This document shows positions 19,429 through 27,405 of a stretch of DNA of 64,000 nucleotides, in pieces (within the stretch, counting starts at the first letter, position 1; each line of letters starts with the position of its first letter). This stretch comes from Nocardia mangyaensis (lineage in GTDB: Bacteria > Actinomycetota > Actinomycetes > Mycobacteriales > Mycobacteriaceae). Where the stretch lies: assembly GCF_001886715.1 (NCBI RefSeq), contig NZ_CP018082.1, positions 3,100,001 through 3,164,000 on the forward strand, written 5' to 3'. Below the pieces are notes generated by a model. It did no database searches. It was not told where the DNA came from and saw only the letters and a list, made by a program, of their open reading frames with translations. A program made the position numbers and the translations under genes.

Positions 19429-19460
19429 CAGGGCACGGACTCGCCAGTGGTGGGTAAAGA

Positions 19461-19474
19461 GGACCCGAAGTCCC
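19461..19474. promoter_or_regulatory. DosR-like box
   Basis: On the minus strand it reads GGGACTTCGGGTCC, a near-perfect GGGAC-N4-GNCC site. It is 87 bp upstream of the nitroreductase start at 19,562. Confidence 0.65.
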
Positions 19475-19561
19475 TCTGAGCAGGGTCGTCATGCCCTTAT
19501 CCCAGCCCCTGCCGTGGCGGACAGTACGAATACTGACCATTGCTATCGAGGGACGGACATC

Positions 19562-20527
19562 ATGGACCACGGACTTCCGGACGACAACACTGTGAGGGCG
19601 GCGCTGGTCCTGGCCGGGCGCGCCCCCTCCGTGCACAATGTGCAGCCTTGGCGCTGGCGTGTCGGCGACCAGAGTATTCATCTCTACCTCGACCGTCGAC
19701 GGGCTCTGCCCGCGACCGACCCCGACGAGCGAGACCTCGTGATCAGTTGCGGTGCGGCACTGCACCACCTGTCGGTGGCGCTGACAGCGATGGGCTGGGC
19801 AGCGGTGATCCATCGCATCCCCGACCCCGCCGAACCTGATCACCTGGCGGCGCTGACCCTGATCCGGCACCGGCCCACCGCGCTCGACGTCGAGCTCAGC
19901 AAGGCCATCACTGTCCGTCGGACCGATCGGCGCCACTACACATCGTGGCCTGTGCCTGCCGGATATCTCGGGTTGTTCACCGAGCGTGCCGTGGCGCTGG
20001 GCGCCATCGTCCGCCGGATCGACGACCGGGAACGCGTCCGAGCCGCCGCACAGCAAGCGCGCAGGATCCATGCCGCCGACGAGTCCTACCGATTCGAGCT
20101 CGCGATGTGGTCGGGGCGCCACGGCAGTCCCGACGGTGTCCCCGCTCGCAATGCCCCGCCTGTCGGTCCGGGAGACGATTTCCCGCCACGGGCGTTCGCG
20201 GCGGCCGAATTCGTCGACCCCGCGAGCGAACCGGACCATGCCGAATTGCTGGTGGTCGGCACCGGTGCCGACGATCTGAGGTCGAGGTTGCGAGCAGGTG
20301 AGGCCATCAGCAATGTGCTGTTGACGGCAACCGGAATCGGGCTGGCCACATGCCTGCTCACCGAACCGCTCGAAGTTGTCGAACAGCGCGCGCGCCTGCG
20401 CGACGAGTTGCTGTCCGGCACCGCCTATCCGCAGGCTTTCCTCCGCGTTGGATGGGCGCCGACCAGCGCCGACTTCCCTGCTGAAACACCCCGACGTCCC
20501 GTCGAGGAACTGTTGCTCCGAGACTGA
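19562..20527 (+). CDS. Acg-like nitroreductase family protein
   Basis: 321 residues resembling the mycobacterial Acg/Rv3131 group of dormancy-induced nitroreductases: RAPSVHNVQPWRWRV near the start is the FMN phosphate-binding segment, RRTDRRHYTSWPVP lies in the middle and AISNVLLTATGIGLATCLLT near the end is the second flavin segment. Acg proteins bind FMN but often lack the NAD(P)H-contacting lid, so they may sequester flavin rather than reduce substrates. The start is ATG at 19,562 with GAGGGACGG upstream, and a DosR-like box lies about 90 bp away. It is intact, unlike its neighbours on both sides. Confidence 0.9.
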   Translation: MDHGLPDDNTVRAALVLAGRAPSVHNVQPWRWRVGDQSIHLYLDRRRALPATDPDERDLVISCGAALHHLSVALTAMGWAAVIHRIPDPAEPDHLAALTLIRHRPTALDVELSKAITVRRTDRRHYTSWPVPAGYLGLFTERAVALGAIVRRIDDRERVRAAAQQARRIHAADESYRFELAMWSGRHGSPDGVPARNAPPVGPGDDFPPRAFAAAEFVDPASEPDHAELLVVGTGADDLRSRLRAGEAISNVLLTATGIGLATCLLTEPLEVVEQRARLRDELLSGTAYPQAFLRVGWAPTSADFPAETPRRPVEELLLRD

Positions 20528-20599
20528 GGTGCGTCAGCTGGGGCTCAACGACCTGATCGGACAAGGCCTTTCGCCCCTGCTCGGTATCGTCGGTCCCGA

Positions 20600-20960
20600 C
20601 GATGCCGCACAGGTGCGAGTCGCTCACTCGCAGACGACCGTCGTCGACGCGCTCGTGCTGGACAGACCCCACCACACCTCGCCGCATATCCGCCGTGCGA
20701 CCGTGAGCTGGACTGGGGCCTCGGGTTCGAGCGTTGCGCCGTGCAAGTCCTGCGCGGAGTGGACAGAGGTGACCGGATCCGAGTGTGGCTCGACCCGTCC
20801 GGCAAACCGGCCTCTGCCCCACGCCCACCGGTCAGCGCAGTGCTGTACGGAATCAGCGTCGCATTGTCATGTCCCGTCGCAAGGCGGACTGGGATCGCCA
20901 GCTTGCCCGTTTGGTGGGGTTGCGGTTTGCCGAGGCCCGGCCAGGTCGGACCACTCGGGT
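20600..20960 (+). pseudogene. Rv1733c-family membrane protein remnant
   Basis: GDRIRVWLDPSGKPASAP followed by VSAVLYGISVAL resembles the end of the periplasmic part and the second membrane helix of Rv1733c-like proteins; ADWDRQLARLVGL in another frame matches their C-terminus. The first membrane helix is absent and at least two frame changes are needed. Rv1733c belongs to the DosR regulon in mycobacteria, so this fits the island. Identification is by motif memory only. Confidence 0.5.
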
Positions 20961-21048
20961 ACGGAAGTGCTTGCCAGCGAGGCGGATCCCCGAGTAGCGC
21001 TTGGTGCCGCCCGGTTCACGTCGGTAGAGGTGATCTGCGGCCGCCGGG

Positions 21049-21822
21049 CTATCGGAGGAAGATCACTTCGACGAGGACGAAGGCCGCCACCGCGAAGATC
21101 AGGTAGGCGAACCAGTTCTGTAGCCGGGTGGTGTCGATGTGCTTTCCGTAGCGGCCCGCGACGAGTGATCCGCCGATGGCCGTTGCGGTGAACACCGCGG
21201 TGATGCGCCAGTCGAGGCTGAGATCGCCGAGATAGGCGAGGAGTCCGGAGCTGGAGTTGGCGGTGACGATCACGAGCGATGTGCCGATCGCCGCGGACAT
21301 CTCGATGCCGAGCAGCAGGACTAGGGCCGGGACGATGAGGAATCCTCCGCCCACTCCGAAGAGTCCGGTCAGGAATCCGACGGCGAGGCCGACCGGAACG
21401 GCGCGGGAGGTGCAGCGGCGCCAATTGACGGTGGATCCCTCCACTCGGCAGGCAGTGCCTATTCCTCCCGCGCCGGACAGCATTCGAGCTCCGGCGGCGA
21501 TCATCACCACCGCGAATCCGGCCAGTGTCAGTGGTGCGGGAATGGCTTGGTTCACCGCACTGCCGGCGAACGCGGCCGGTAGTCCGGTCAGGGCGAACAC
21601 GCCCGCGACTCGCCACTGCACCAGGCCGGAGCGGACTTTGGGGATGGCGCCGAACAAGGCGGAAACGCCGACCACGAGCAGTGACATCGGCACGGCCTGC
21701 CCGAGCGGGATCCCGAGCCCGTAGACAAGCCCCGGGACGGCGAGAATCGAGCCGCCGCCGCCCAGCAGGCCCAGCAGAATGCCGATGACGGCACCGAGGG
21801 CCACGGAGACGAGGATCGTCAT
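21049..21822 (-). CDS. TauE/SafE-family sulfite exporter
   Basis: 257 residues with about seven to eight membrane helices and the repeated TauE/SafE glycine motif (LGLLGGGGSILAVPGLVY at the start and GLFGVGGGFLIVPALVLL in the middle). The family exports sulfite or organosulfonates. It is the last gene of the minus-strand run csoR-like, DUF2892, DUF302, TauE, all downstream of the palindrome at 22,899; export of sulfite fits the sulfur-oxidising dioxygenase-rhodanese encoded nearby. ATG at 21,822 is the natural start. Confidence 0.9.
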   Translation of the reverse strand: MTILVSVALGAVIGILLGLLGGGGSILAVPGLVYGLGIPLGQAVPMSLLVVGVSALFGAIPKVRSGLVQWRVAGVFALTGLPAAFAGSAVNQAIPAPLTLAGFAVVMIAAGARMLSGAGGIGTACRVEGSTVNWRRCTSRAVPVGLAVGFLTGLFGVGGGFLIVPALVLLLGIEMSAAIGTSLVIVTANSSSGLLAYLGDLSLDWRITAVFTATAIGGSLVAGRYGKHIDTTRLQNWFAYLIFAVAAFVLVEVIFLR

Positions 21823-21880
21823 CGACGTCTCCTGTCCAGGTGCGATCGCGTGAATGGATGTGTCGGCTTTTTCGTGGGAT

Positions 21881-22285
21881 TCAGGCGTCGGCAGTGAGTG
21901 CGTCGATCGCGGCCTGCAGGCGCCGGCCGGCGTCGTCGGCGATCGCCGCGAGGGCGGGTTCGCCGGTGACCTGCACCAGTAGTTGGGGGTTCATCGCCTC
22001 CACCAGGACCGTGCCTTCCTCAGCCGGGTTGTCGCGCACGACCACATTGCAGGGCAGAAGCAATCCGATCTGTCGGTCGACCTGCACCGCCCGATGGGCC
22101 AGCGGCGGATTGCAGGCGCCGAGGATCAGGTAGCGTTCCATGTCCGTGTCGAGCTTGGCCTTCAAGGTGGCCTGCATGTCGATTTCGGTGAGTACGCCGA
22201 ATCCTTGTTCCTGCAATGCCGCTCGGGTTCGGGCGACGGCATCCTCGAACGACGTTTCCAGTGTGGTGGACAGTGCCAGGTTCAA
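21881..22285 (-). CDS. DUF302 protein
   Basis: 134 residues of the DUF302 family: TTLETSFEDAVARTRAALQE, GFGVLTEIDMQATLKAKLD, YLILGACNPPLAHRAVQVD and LLPCNVVVRDNP follow the family pattern. Members commonly accompany rhodaneses and CsoR/CstR repressors and their role is unknown. The start is TTG at 22,285 with GGAGA seven bases upstream. It sits 58 bp before TauE in the same operon. Confidence 0.88.
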   Translation of the reverse strand: MNLALSTTLETSFEDAVARTRAALQEQGFGVLTEIDMQATLKAKLDTDMERYLILGACNPPLAHRAVQVDRQIGLLLPCNVVVRDNPAEEGTVLVEAMNPQLLVQVTGEPALAAIADDAGRRLQAAIDALTADA

Positions 22286-22325
22286 CGGTGGGTCTCCGTT
22301 CTCGTTGGTGTGATTGTGGGGAGGG

Positions 22326-22571
22326 TCAGCGGGTGGTGGGCTGGATTCGGCAGTCGGCGCGCCCGAGTCCGGCCTTTTCCATGATCAGGCTGGCGGGGCA
22401 CCATCCGACCATCGAGTAGAAGACGAGATTGGCGCCGACGAAACCGGTGAGCAGCAGCCACCACGGCGAGAAGGCCGCAGCTGCGGCCACGCTCGTCAGC
22501 ACGATCACGCCGGCCATCAGCGGCACAACTCGTTCTACGGTCCAGCCCTGATGGCGGGGGAGGTTCGGCAC
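22326..22571 (-). CDS. DUF2892 (YgaP-like) membrane protein
   Basis: 81 residues with two membrane helices (VVPLMAGVIVLTSVAAAAAF and WLLLTGFVGANLVFYSMVGW) and the closing WCPASLIMEKAGL typical of DUF2892, the membrane half of YgaP-type rhodaneses. Here it stands without a rhodanese domain of its own; the rhodanese at 25,654 may supply it. The start is GTG at 22,571. Confidence 0.85.
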   Translation of the reverse strand: MPNLPRHQGWTVERVVPLMAGVIVLTSVAAAAAFSPWWLLLTGFVGANLVFYSMVGWCPASLIMEKAGLGRADCRIQPTTR

Positions 22572-22596
22572 GGGCGCTTCTCTTCTCGTGGATCTG

Positions 22597-22896
<300 letters not shown>

Positions 22897-22898
22897 CT

Positions 22899-22914
22899 AT
22901 ACCCCAGGGGGTAT
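22899..22914. promoter_or_regulatory. CstR-type operator
   Basis: ATACCCCAGGGGGTAT, a near-perfect palindrome, 33 bp upstream of the repressor start. The same pattern recurs at 25,493 and 25,583. Confidence 0.75.
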
Positions 22915-22955
22915 GCAAAGCTGGGTGATCCACGCCATGCATACCCCCTTTCGTA

Positions 22956-25139
22956 TCAGCCGTGGGAGAACTTGATCGTCGGCAGCACGCGGCGCAGCCA
23001 GGCCGGTGACCACCAGGCGGCGTGCCCGGTCAAGCGCAGGAGTACCGGCAGGAGCATGAGCCGGATGAACACCGCATCGAGCAGCACGGCGACACCGAGG
23101 ATGATGCCCATCTCCTTGGGCGGCAACGGCTCGGCGAAGGCGAAGGTGAAGAACACCGCCACCATCACCGCCGCGGCGGCGGCGATGATTCGGCCCGAAT
23201 GCGCCAGCCCCATCACGTGCGCGTGCTCCGGGTCGCCGGATTCCTCGTAGTGCTCCTTGGCCGTCGCGAGCAGGAACACCGTGTAGTCCATCGCGATGGC
23301 GAAGATCATCGCGAAGAAGAACACCGGCCCCCAACCGTCCAGGAAGCCCTGTGGGGTGAAGCCGAGCAGGCTCGCGCCATGCCCGTCCTGGAAGATCAGT
23401 TTGGCCACGCCGAACGCCGCCGCGGTCGAGAGCAGGCTCACCACCGTGCCGAGGATCGCGATCAGCGGCGCCTGCAGTGCGACCAGCAACAACGCGAAGC
23501 CGAGCACGAGGATGACACCGATGATCAACGGCAGATAGTCGTTGAGGGCCTGCTGGAGGTCGAGGTTCTCCGCCGGGGCGCCACCGACGAGTGACTGCGA
23601 TGGGAGGTCCGCGCGCAGTTGGCCCAGGATCGCGCCCATCGCGGTGTCGGAGGGGTCTACGTTCGGGATCGCCTGCAACATCACGTAACCGGAGCCGTCC
23701 ACGCTGGGCATCGGCGGGGTGACCATGGCGATACCGTCGGACGCCCGGGCGACCGCGGCGGTCGCCTCGGCTTCGGCGGCGGGGGCGATGATTTGCAGCA
23801 TGCCAGGAGCGCCTTCGCCCATCTGGGCCTGGATGAGTTCATAGCCCTGGCGAACCGGTGCGTCGGTCGGCACGACCTGGATCGACGGCATGGCCACCTT
23901 CAGGTCCAGCACCGGGATCGACAACGCTGCCAGGATCAGCAGCGAGCCGATGGCGAAGGGCCACGGATGCTTGTGCAGCAGTCTGCCCCAGGACTCGAAG
24001 CGTGCGGACCGGTGCTGCTGCCGTTTGGCGTAGGGCAGCGAACCGGCGTTGATCTTGGGTCCGAGCTTGCCCAGCACGGCCGGGAGCAGCGTCAAGGTGG
24101 CGGCGAGAACGAACGCGACCGCGAGCATGATGCCGACGGCCATGGTCCGCACCGCGGGGGCGGGCACGAGCAGCACGGCGGACAGGCTCACCAGCACGGT
24201 CAGGCCGGACAGGACCACCGCCTTGCCCGCGGTGTCCATCGTCTCGGCGACCGCGGCGCGCGAGTCGCCGGTCTTGCTCAACGCGTCACGGAATCGCGCG
24301 ACGATGAACAGCGCGTAGTCGATACCGAGAGCCAGGGCGAACATCATGGCGAAGTTCATCGCCCACACCGAGATCGGCGTGGCCGAGTTGAGCAGCACCA
24401 GCCCGCCCGCCGATGCGATCAGCCCGGCCAGTGTGAGCAGCAGCGGCAGACCCGCGGCGACCAGTGAGCCGAACGCGAGCACCATGATCGCCAGCGTCAC
24501 TGGCCAGGAGAACATCTCCGCCTTGATCATCGCGTCGTGGTTGGCTTTGTTGAAGTCGCTCCACAGCGCGGACGCGCCGGTGGGGTAGACCTCGACTCCG
24601 TCCTTCGACAGCGCCGTCAACTGGCCTTTCAGATCGTCGACAGCCTTGACCATCTCGTCGGTGCTCGCGTTTGCACCGGCGATCAGCACTCCGGTGTGGC
24701 CGTCCGGACTGATCGACATCCCGGGCTGGGGCGCGATCACCGCGCCGAAGCGGTCGTCGCCCTGGAAGATGGCGGTCGCCTCGGTGAGGACCTGCTGCAC
24801 CGCGGGATCGGAGACCATGCCGGTATCGGAGTGCACGACCACTTGCACAGCGGCAGAGGAGTTCCCGCCGAAATGCTGCTGTGCGAGCTCGCGGACCCGA
24901 ACCGATTCCGACCCGTTGGCCTGCCAGCCGGCGCCGGCCAGTGAACTGAACACGCTCGGCGCGGCGGCGCCGAGGGCGACCAGGGCGATCAACCACACGC
25001 CGAAGACCCACTTCGCGTGCGTGGCCATCGTTGCTCCCATGCGGGCCAACGCGCCGCCTGGCTCGGTCGGCGGGGCGGACCCCGGCGCCTGCTTCGTCGT
25101 CGTCGTTCGGCCGCTGACGACCGCGTTATTGCTGCTCAT
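22956..25139 (-). CDS. MmpL-family RND transporter
   Basis: 727 residues with about 11-12 membrane helices in two halves, each with a periplasmic domain, and the MMPL motifs (GIDYALFIVARFRDAL and AMDYTVFLLATAKEHYEESG, with GLAHSGRIIAAAA). It carries lipids or other hydrophobic compounds across the membrane using the proton gradient. The start ATG at 25,139 has AGGAG seven bases upstream. A degenerate palindrome of the CstR type (25,152-25,169) overlaps its promoter, and its end is near the CstR operator at 22,899. Its link to sulfur chemistry is by position only. Confidence 0.92.
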   Translation of the reverse strand: MSSNNAVVSGRTTTTKQAPGSAPPTEPGGALARMGATMATHAKWVFGVWLIALVALGAAAPSVFSSLAGAGWQANGSESVRVRELAQQHFGGNSSAAVQVVVHSDTGMVSDPAVQQVLTEATAIFQGDDRFGAVIAPQPGMSISPDGHTGVLIAGANASTDEMVKAVDDLKGQLTALSKDGVEVYPTGASALWSDFNKANHDAMIKAEMFSWPVTLAIMVLAFGSLVAAGLPLLLTLAGLIASAGGLVLLNSATPISVWAMNFAMMFALALGIDYALFIVARFRDALSKTGDSRAAVAETMDTAGKAVVLSGLTVLVSLSAVLLVPAPAVRTMAVGIMLAVAFVLAATLTLLPAVLGKLGPKINAGSLPYAKRQQHRSARFESWGRLLHKHPWPFAIGSLLILAALSIPVLDLKVAMPSIQVVPTDAPVRQGYELIQAQMGEGAPGMLQIIAPAAEAEATAAVARASDGIAMVTPPMPSVDGSGYVMLQAIPNVDPSDTAMGAILGQLRADLPSQSLVGGAPAENLDLQQALNDYLPLIIGVILVLGFALLLVALQAPLIAILGTVVSLLSTAAAFGVAKLIFQDGHGASLLGFTPQGFLDGWGPVFFFAMIFAIAMDYTVFLLATAKEHYEESGDPEHAHVMGLAHSGRIIAAAAAVMVAVFFTFAFAEPLPPKEMGIILGVAVLLDAVFIRLMLLPVLLRLTGHAAWWSPAWLRRVLPTIKFSHG

Positions 25140-25151
25140 GTCACTACTCCT

Positions 25152-25169
25152 TATACGGGAGGGGGTATA
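25152..25169. promoter_or_regulatory. Degenerate CstR-type site before mmpL
   Basis: TATAC at 25,152-25,156 and GTATA at 25,165-25,169 flank a GGGAGGGG centre. It is 13 bp upstream of the MmpL start, overlapping its probable ribosome-binding region. Confidence 0.5.
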
Positions 25170-25289
25170 TTTCGGGGCGCGCTGGGCCCGCGGGAAATGT
25201 GGTGGGGTCACCGCGTCTGGTCGGTGCTATCCAGTTCGGCGGTTCACGGAACGTCCCCCGCGGGCATGTGGATCACATCGCGCTCGGGC

Positions 25290-25460
25290 TCAGCGGCCGA
25301 GGATGCGGGCGAAGAACCCCGGCTCGTTCGCGGGTGTGGACTCTTTCTTGCAGTCGCAGCGGCGGGACGCGGGGATGGATTTCATGACGCTGCTCACGTG
25401 GGACCCGCAGCCGCCCCATGTTGTCTTCTTGCAGTTCGGGCAGGTGACGGGATAACACAT
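25290..25460 (-). CDS. Small zinc-ribbon protein (56 aa)
   Basis: 56 residues with two Cys pairs (TCPNCKKTTW and RRCDCKK) plus Cys2 and WGGCGSH, likely binding Zn(II). The start ATG at 25,460 has GGAGG four bases upstream. It is divergent from the dioxygenase-rhodanese gene with the CstR-type site 25,493-25,508 just before it, so it probably belongs to the same regulon. Similar tiny proteins accompany rhodanese genes in actinobacteria; the role is unknown. Confidence 0.75.
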   Translation of the reverse strand: MCYPVTCPNCKKTTWGGCGSHVSSVMKSIPASRRCDCKKESTPANEPGFFARILGR

Positions 25461-25492
25461 AGGGCCTCCTCGGAAACGGGAATCAGGCAATA

Positions 25493-25508
25493 ATACCCTG
25501 GGGGGTAT
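25493..25508. promoter_or_regulatory. CstR-type operator
   Basis: ATACCCTGGGGGGTAT, near-palindromic, 33 bp upstream of the zinc-ribbon gene start. Confidence 0.7.
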
Positions 25509-25582
25509 TACCTAGGGGGTGTCGGTGGCCGCAGGCCTCGGGGTTGATGCGTGCTCGAGTGTATGCCCCCCGGGGTACTTGC

Positions 25583-25598
25583 ATACCCTAGGGGGTAT
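25583..25598. promoter_or_regulatory. CstR-type operator
   Basis: ATACCCTAGGGGGTAT, 56 bp upstream of the dioxygenase-rhodanese start at 25,654. A related, weaker element (GTATGCCCCCCGGGGTAC) sits just before it at 25,561-25,578, so two repressor tetramers could bind side by side. Confidence 0.75.
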
Positions 25599-25653
25599 AT
25601 GTCACTCTTGTCCACATCAGCAACGAAGAGCCCTTGTTCGGATTGGAGGAAGC

Positions 25654-27033
25654 GTGATTCTCGAGCTGTACTACATCGAATGCCTGTCCCATGCGTCGTA
25701 CCTGATCGGTGACAAGCGCACCGGCCGGGCGATCGTCGTCGATCCGCGCCGAGACATCGCCGAATACCTCGCCGATGCTCAGCGGCACGGGCTCACGATC
25801 GAAGGGGTGATCAACACCCACTTCCACGCGGACTTCGTCTCCGGTCACCTCGAACTGCTCGAGGCCACGGGGGCATGGATCGGTTTCGGTGCCGCGGCGG
25901 AAACCGACTATCCGATCCGGCGCCTGACGCACGGTGAACATGTCTCGCTCGGTGAGGTCGATCTGGAGGTGCTGTCCACTCCGGGGCATACCTGGGAATC
26001 GATCAGCCTGTTGGTGCGCGAAACTGCGTCGGCCCGCCCGACGGCCGTGCTGACCGGCGACTCTCTGTTCATCGGTGACGTGGGTCGACCCGACCTGGTG
26101 AACCTCGGCGACGGGTCGACCTCGGACCTCGCGCGTGCCATGTACCGGACCATCCATCAGACACTGCTGAGCCTGCCCGACTCGGTGATCGTCATGCCCG
26201 CGCACGGTGCGGGCTCCTCGTGCGGGAAAAACCTGTCCGCGGAGTTGACCTCGACGATCGGCGAACAGCGGCGAACCAATCCGGCGGTCCAGCCGATGAG
26301 CGAGGACTCGTTCGTCGCGCTGATCACCGACGGCCAACCGGCGGTCCCGCAGTACTTCCACGTCAACGCCGCGCTGAACAAACAGAATCGGGCAGTGCTG
26401 GATCGCGACCGCAGCATCCCGGCTGTCACGGTGGAGCAGTTGCTCAGCGAATTGGATCGCGGTACGCGCGTTCTCGACGCCCGGAGCCCGGACGACTTCG
26501 CCGCAGCGCATGTGCGCGGGTCGGTGAATGTCGGTTTCGACGGTCGGTTCGCCGAGACCGGCGGGATGGTCGCCGAGATCGGGGACCGGATCGTGCTGAT
26601 CACCTATCCCGGCGAGGAACAGGACGCCGCGCTGAGACTGGCGCGAATCGGGTCCGACGAAGCGGTCGGGTACTTCAACGTCGAGCACGACGGCGCCTTC
26701 CCTGCCGAACTGACGCATCTGCTTCAGGCTGCACCCAGGACGACTGTCGAGCAGTTGCGCGAGTTGCTCGGCGATGGTGCGGTCACTCTTGTCGATGTCC
26801 GCAATCCCGGCGAGCGAGAGTTCGGCTTCATTCCCGAGTCGAAGCCGATTCCGCTGGCGCAGTTGCGTTCTCGGATGGGGGAGCTCCCTGCTGATGTGCC
26901 GATTGTCGTGCACTGTGCGGGCGGGTGGCGCTCGAGCGTCGCCGCGTCGCTGCTCCGATCATCGGGCATCGAGCAGGTCAGCGACCTGATCGGTGGTTAC
27001 AACGAGTGGGTCGATCACCACGCGGCGGCCTGA
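25654..27033 (+). CDS. Persulfide dioxygenase-rhodanese fusion (CstB/BlhA-like)
   Basis: 459 residues. The N-terminal metallo-beta-lactamase domain carries the Fe(II) ligands of persulfide dioxygenases (THFHADFVSGH, STPGHTWES, GDSLFIGDVGR, MPAHGAGSSCG). Two rhodanese domains follow: the first (about 265-350) lacks a catalytic Cys, the second (365-455) has VHCAGGWRSSVAA with Cys. This is the layout of CstB, which turns persulfides into thiosulfate or sulfite. The start is GTG at 25,654 with GGAGGA upstream; two repressor-type palindromes precede it. It should remove reactive sulfur together with the TauE exporter. Confidence 0.92.
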   Translation: MILELYYIECLSHASYLIGDKRTGRAIVVDPRRDIAEYLADAQRHGLTIEGVINTHFHADFVSGHLELLEATGAWIGFGAAAETDYPIRRLTHGEHVSLGEVDLEVLSTPGHTWESISLLVRETASARPTAVLTGDSLFIGDVGRPDLVNLGDGSTSDLARAMYRTIHQTLLSLPDSVIVMPAHGAGSSCGKNLSAELTSTIGEQRRTNPAVQPMSEDSFVALITDGQPAVPQYFHVNAALNKQNRAVLDRDRSIPAVTVEQLLSELDRGTRVLDARSPDDFAAAHVRGSVNVGFDGRFAETGGMVAEIGDRIVLITYPGEEQDAALRLARIGSDEAVGYFNVEHDGAFPAELTHLLQAAPRTTVEQLRELLGDGAVTLVDVRNPGEREFGFIPESKPIPLAQLRSRMGELPADVPIVVHCAGGWRSSVAASLLRSSGIEQVSDLIGGYNEWVDHHAAA

Positions 27034-27141
27034 ATTCGGCGCGGCTACGGACACGATGATCATGACGATGCTGCTCCATCATCGGTGGACTGGGCATAGT
27101 GCATCACGACCGCGCCCTGGGCTCCGCTCGACGAGCAACCC

Positions 27142-27405
27142 GTGATCCAGCAGAACCGCGACGCGTTGTACCCGGTCGCGATCGGTGCCGGGCCGCAGCG
27201 AGAATTCGAGTACCCCGATTACGACAGCGGCAGCCATCAACAGGTTCGAGAAGCGTTGCTGGTGTTGGGCAAAACGATGAACGGCTTCACCAAATCCTTC
27301 GGCACCGGCCGCGGGGAGCCGATCTCGCCGCGTGAACGGTTCCGAAAAACGAACCCGTCTGATCGCGAGTCCGCGCTCGACCTCATTCGTCGGCAGGGCC
27401 CGTGA
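27142..27405 (+). CDS. Hypothetical, possible fragment of a DUF1254-type protein
   Basis: 87 residues, GTG start. YPVAIGAGPQREFEYPDYDS and VREALLVLGKTMNGFTKSFG look like the end of a larger secreted-enzyme family but I cannot place it firmly. It overlaps the 3' end of the HAD-GH65 gene by 23 bp in the opposite direction and has no strong ribosome-binding site, so it may be a remnant. Confidence 0.3.
   Translation: MIQQNRDALYPVAIGAGPQREFEYPDYDSGSHQQVREALLVLGKTMNGFTKSFGTGRGEPISPRERFRKTNPSDRESALDLIRRQGP

Noticed and set aside
23619..24467. 282-codon frame opposite MmpL
   Set aside because: Antisense to conserved membrane-protein sequence and made almost only of Gly, Arg, Gln and His.
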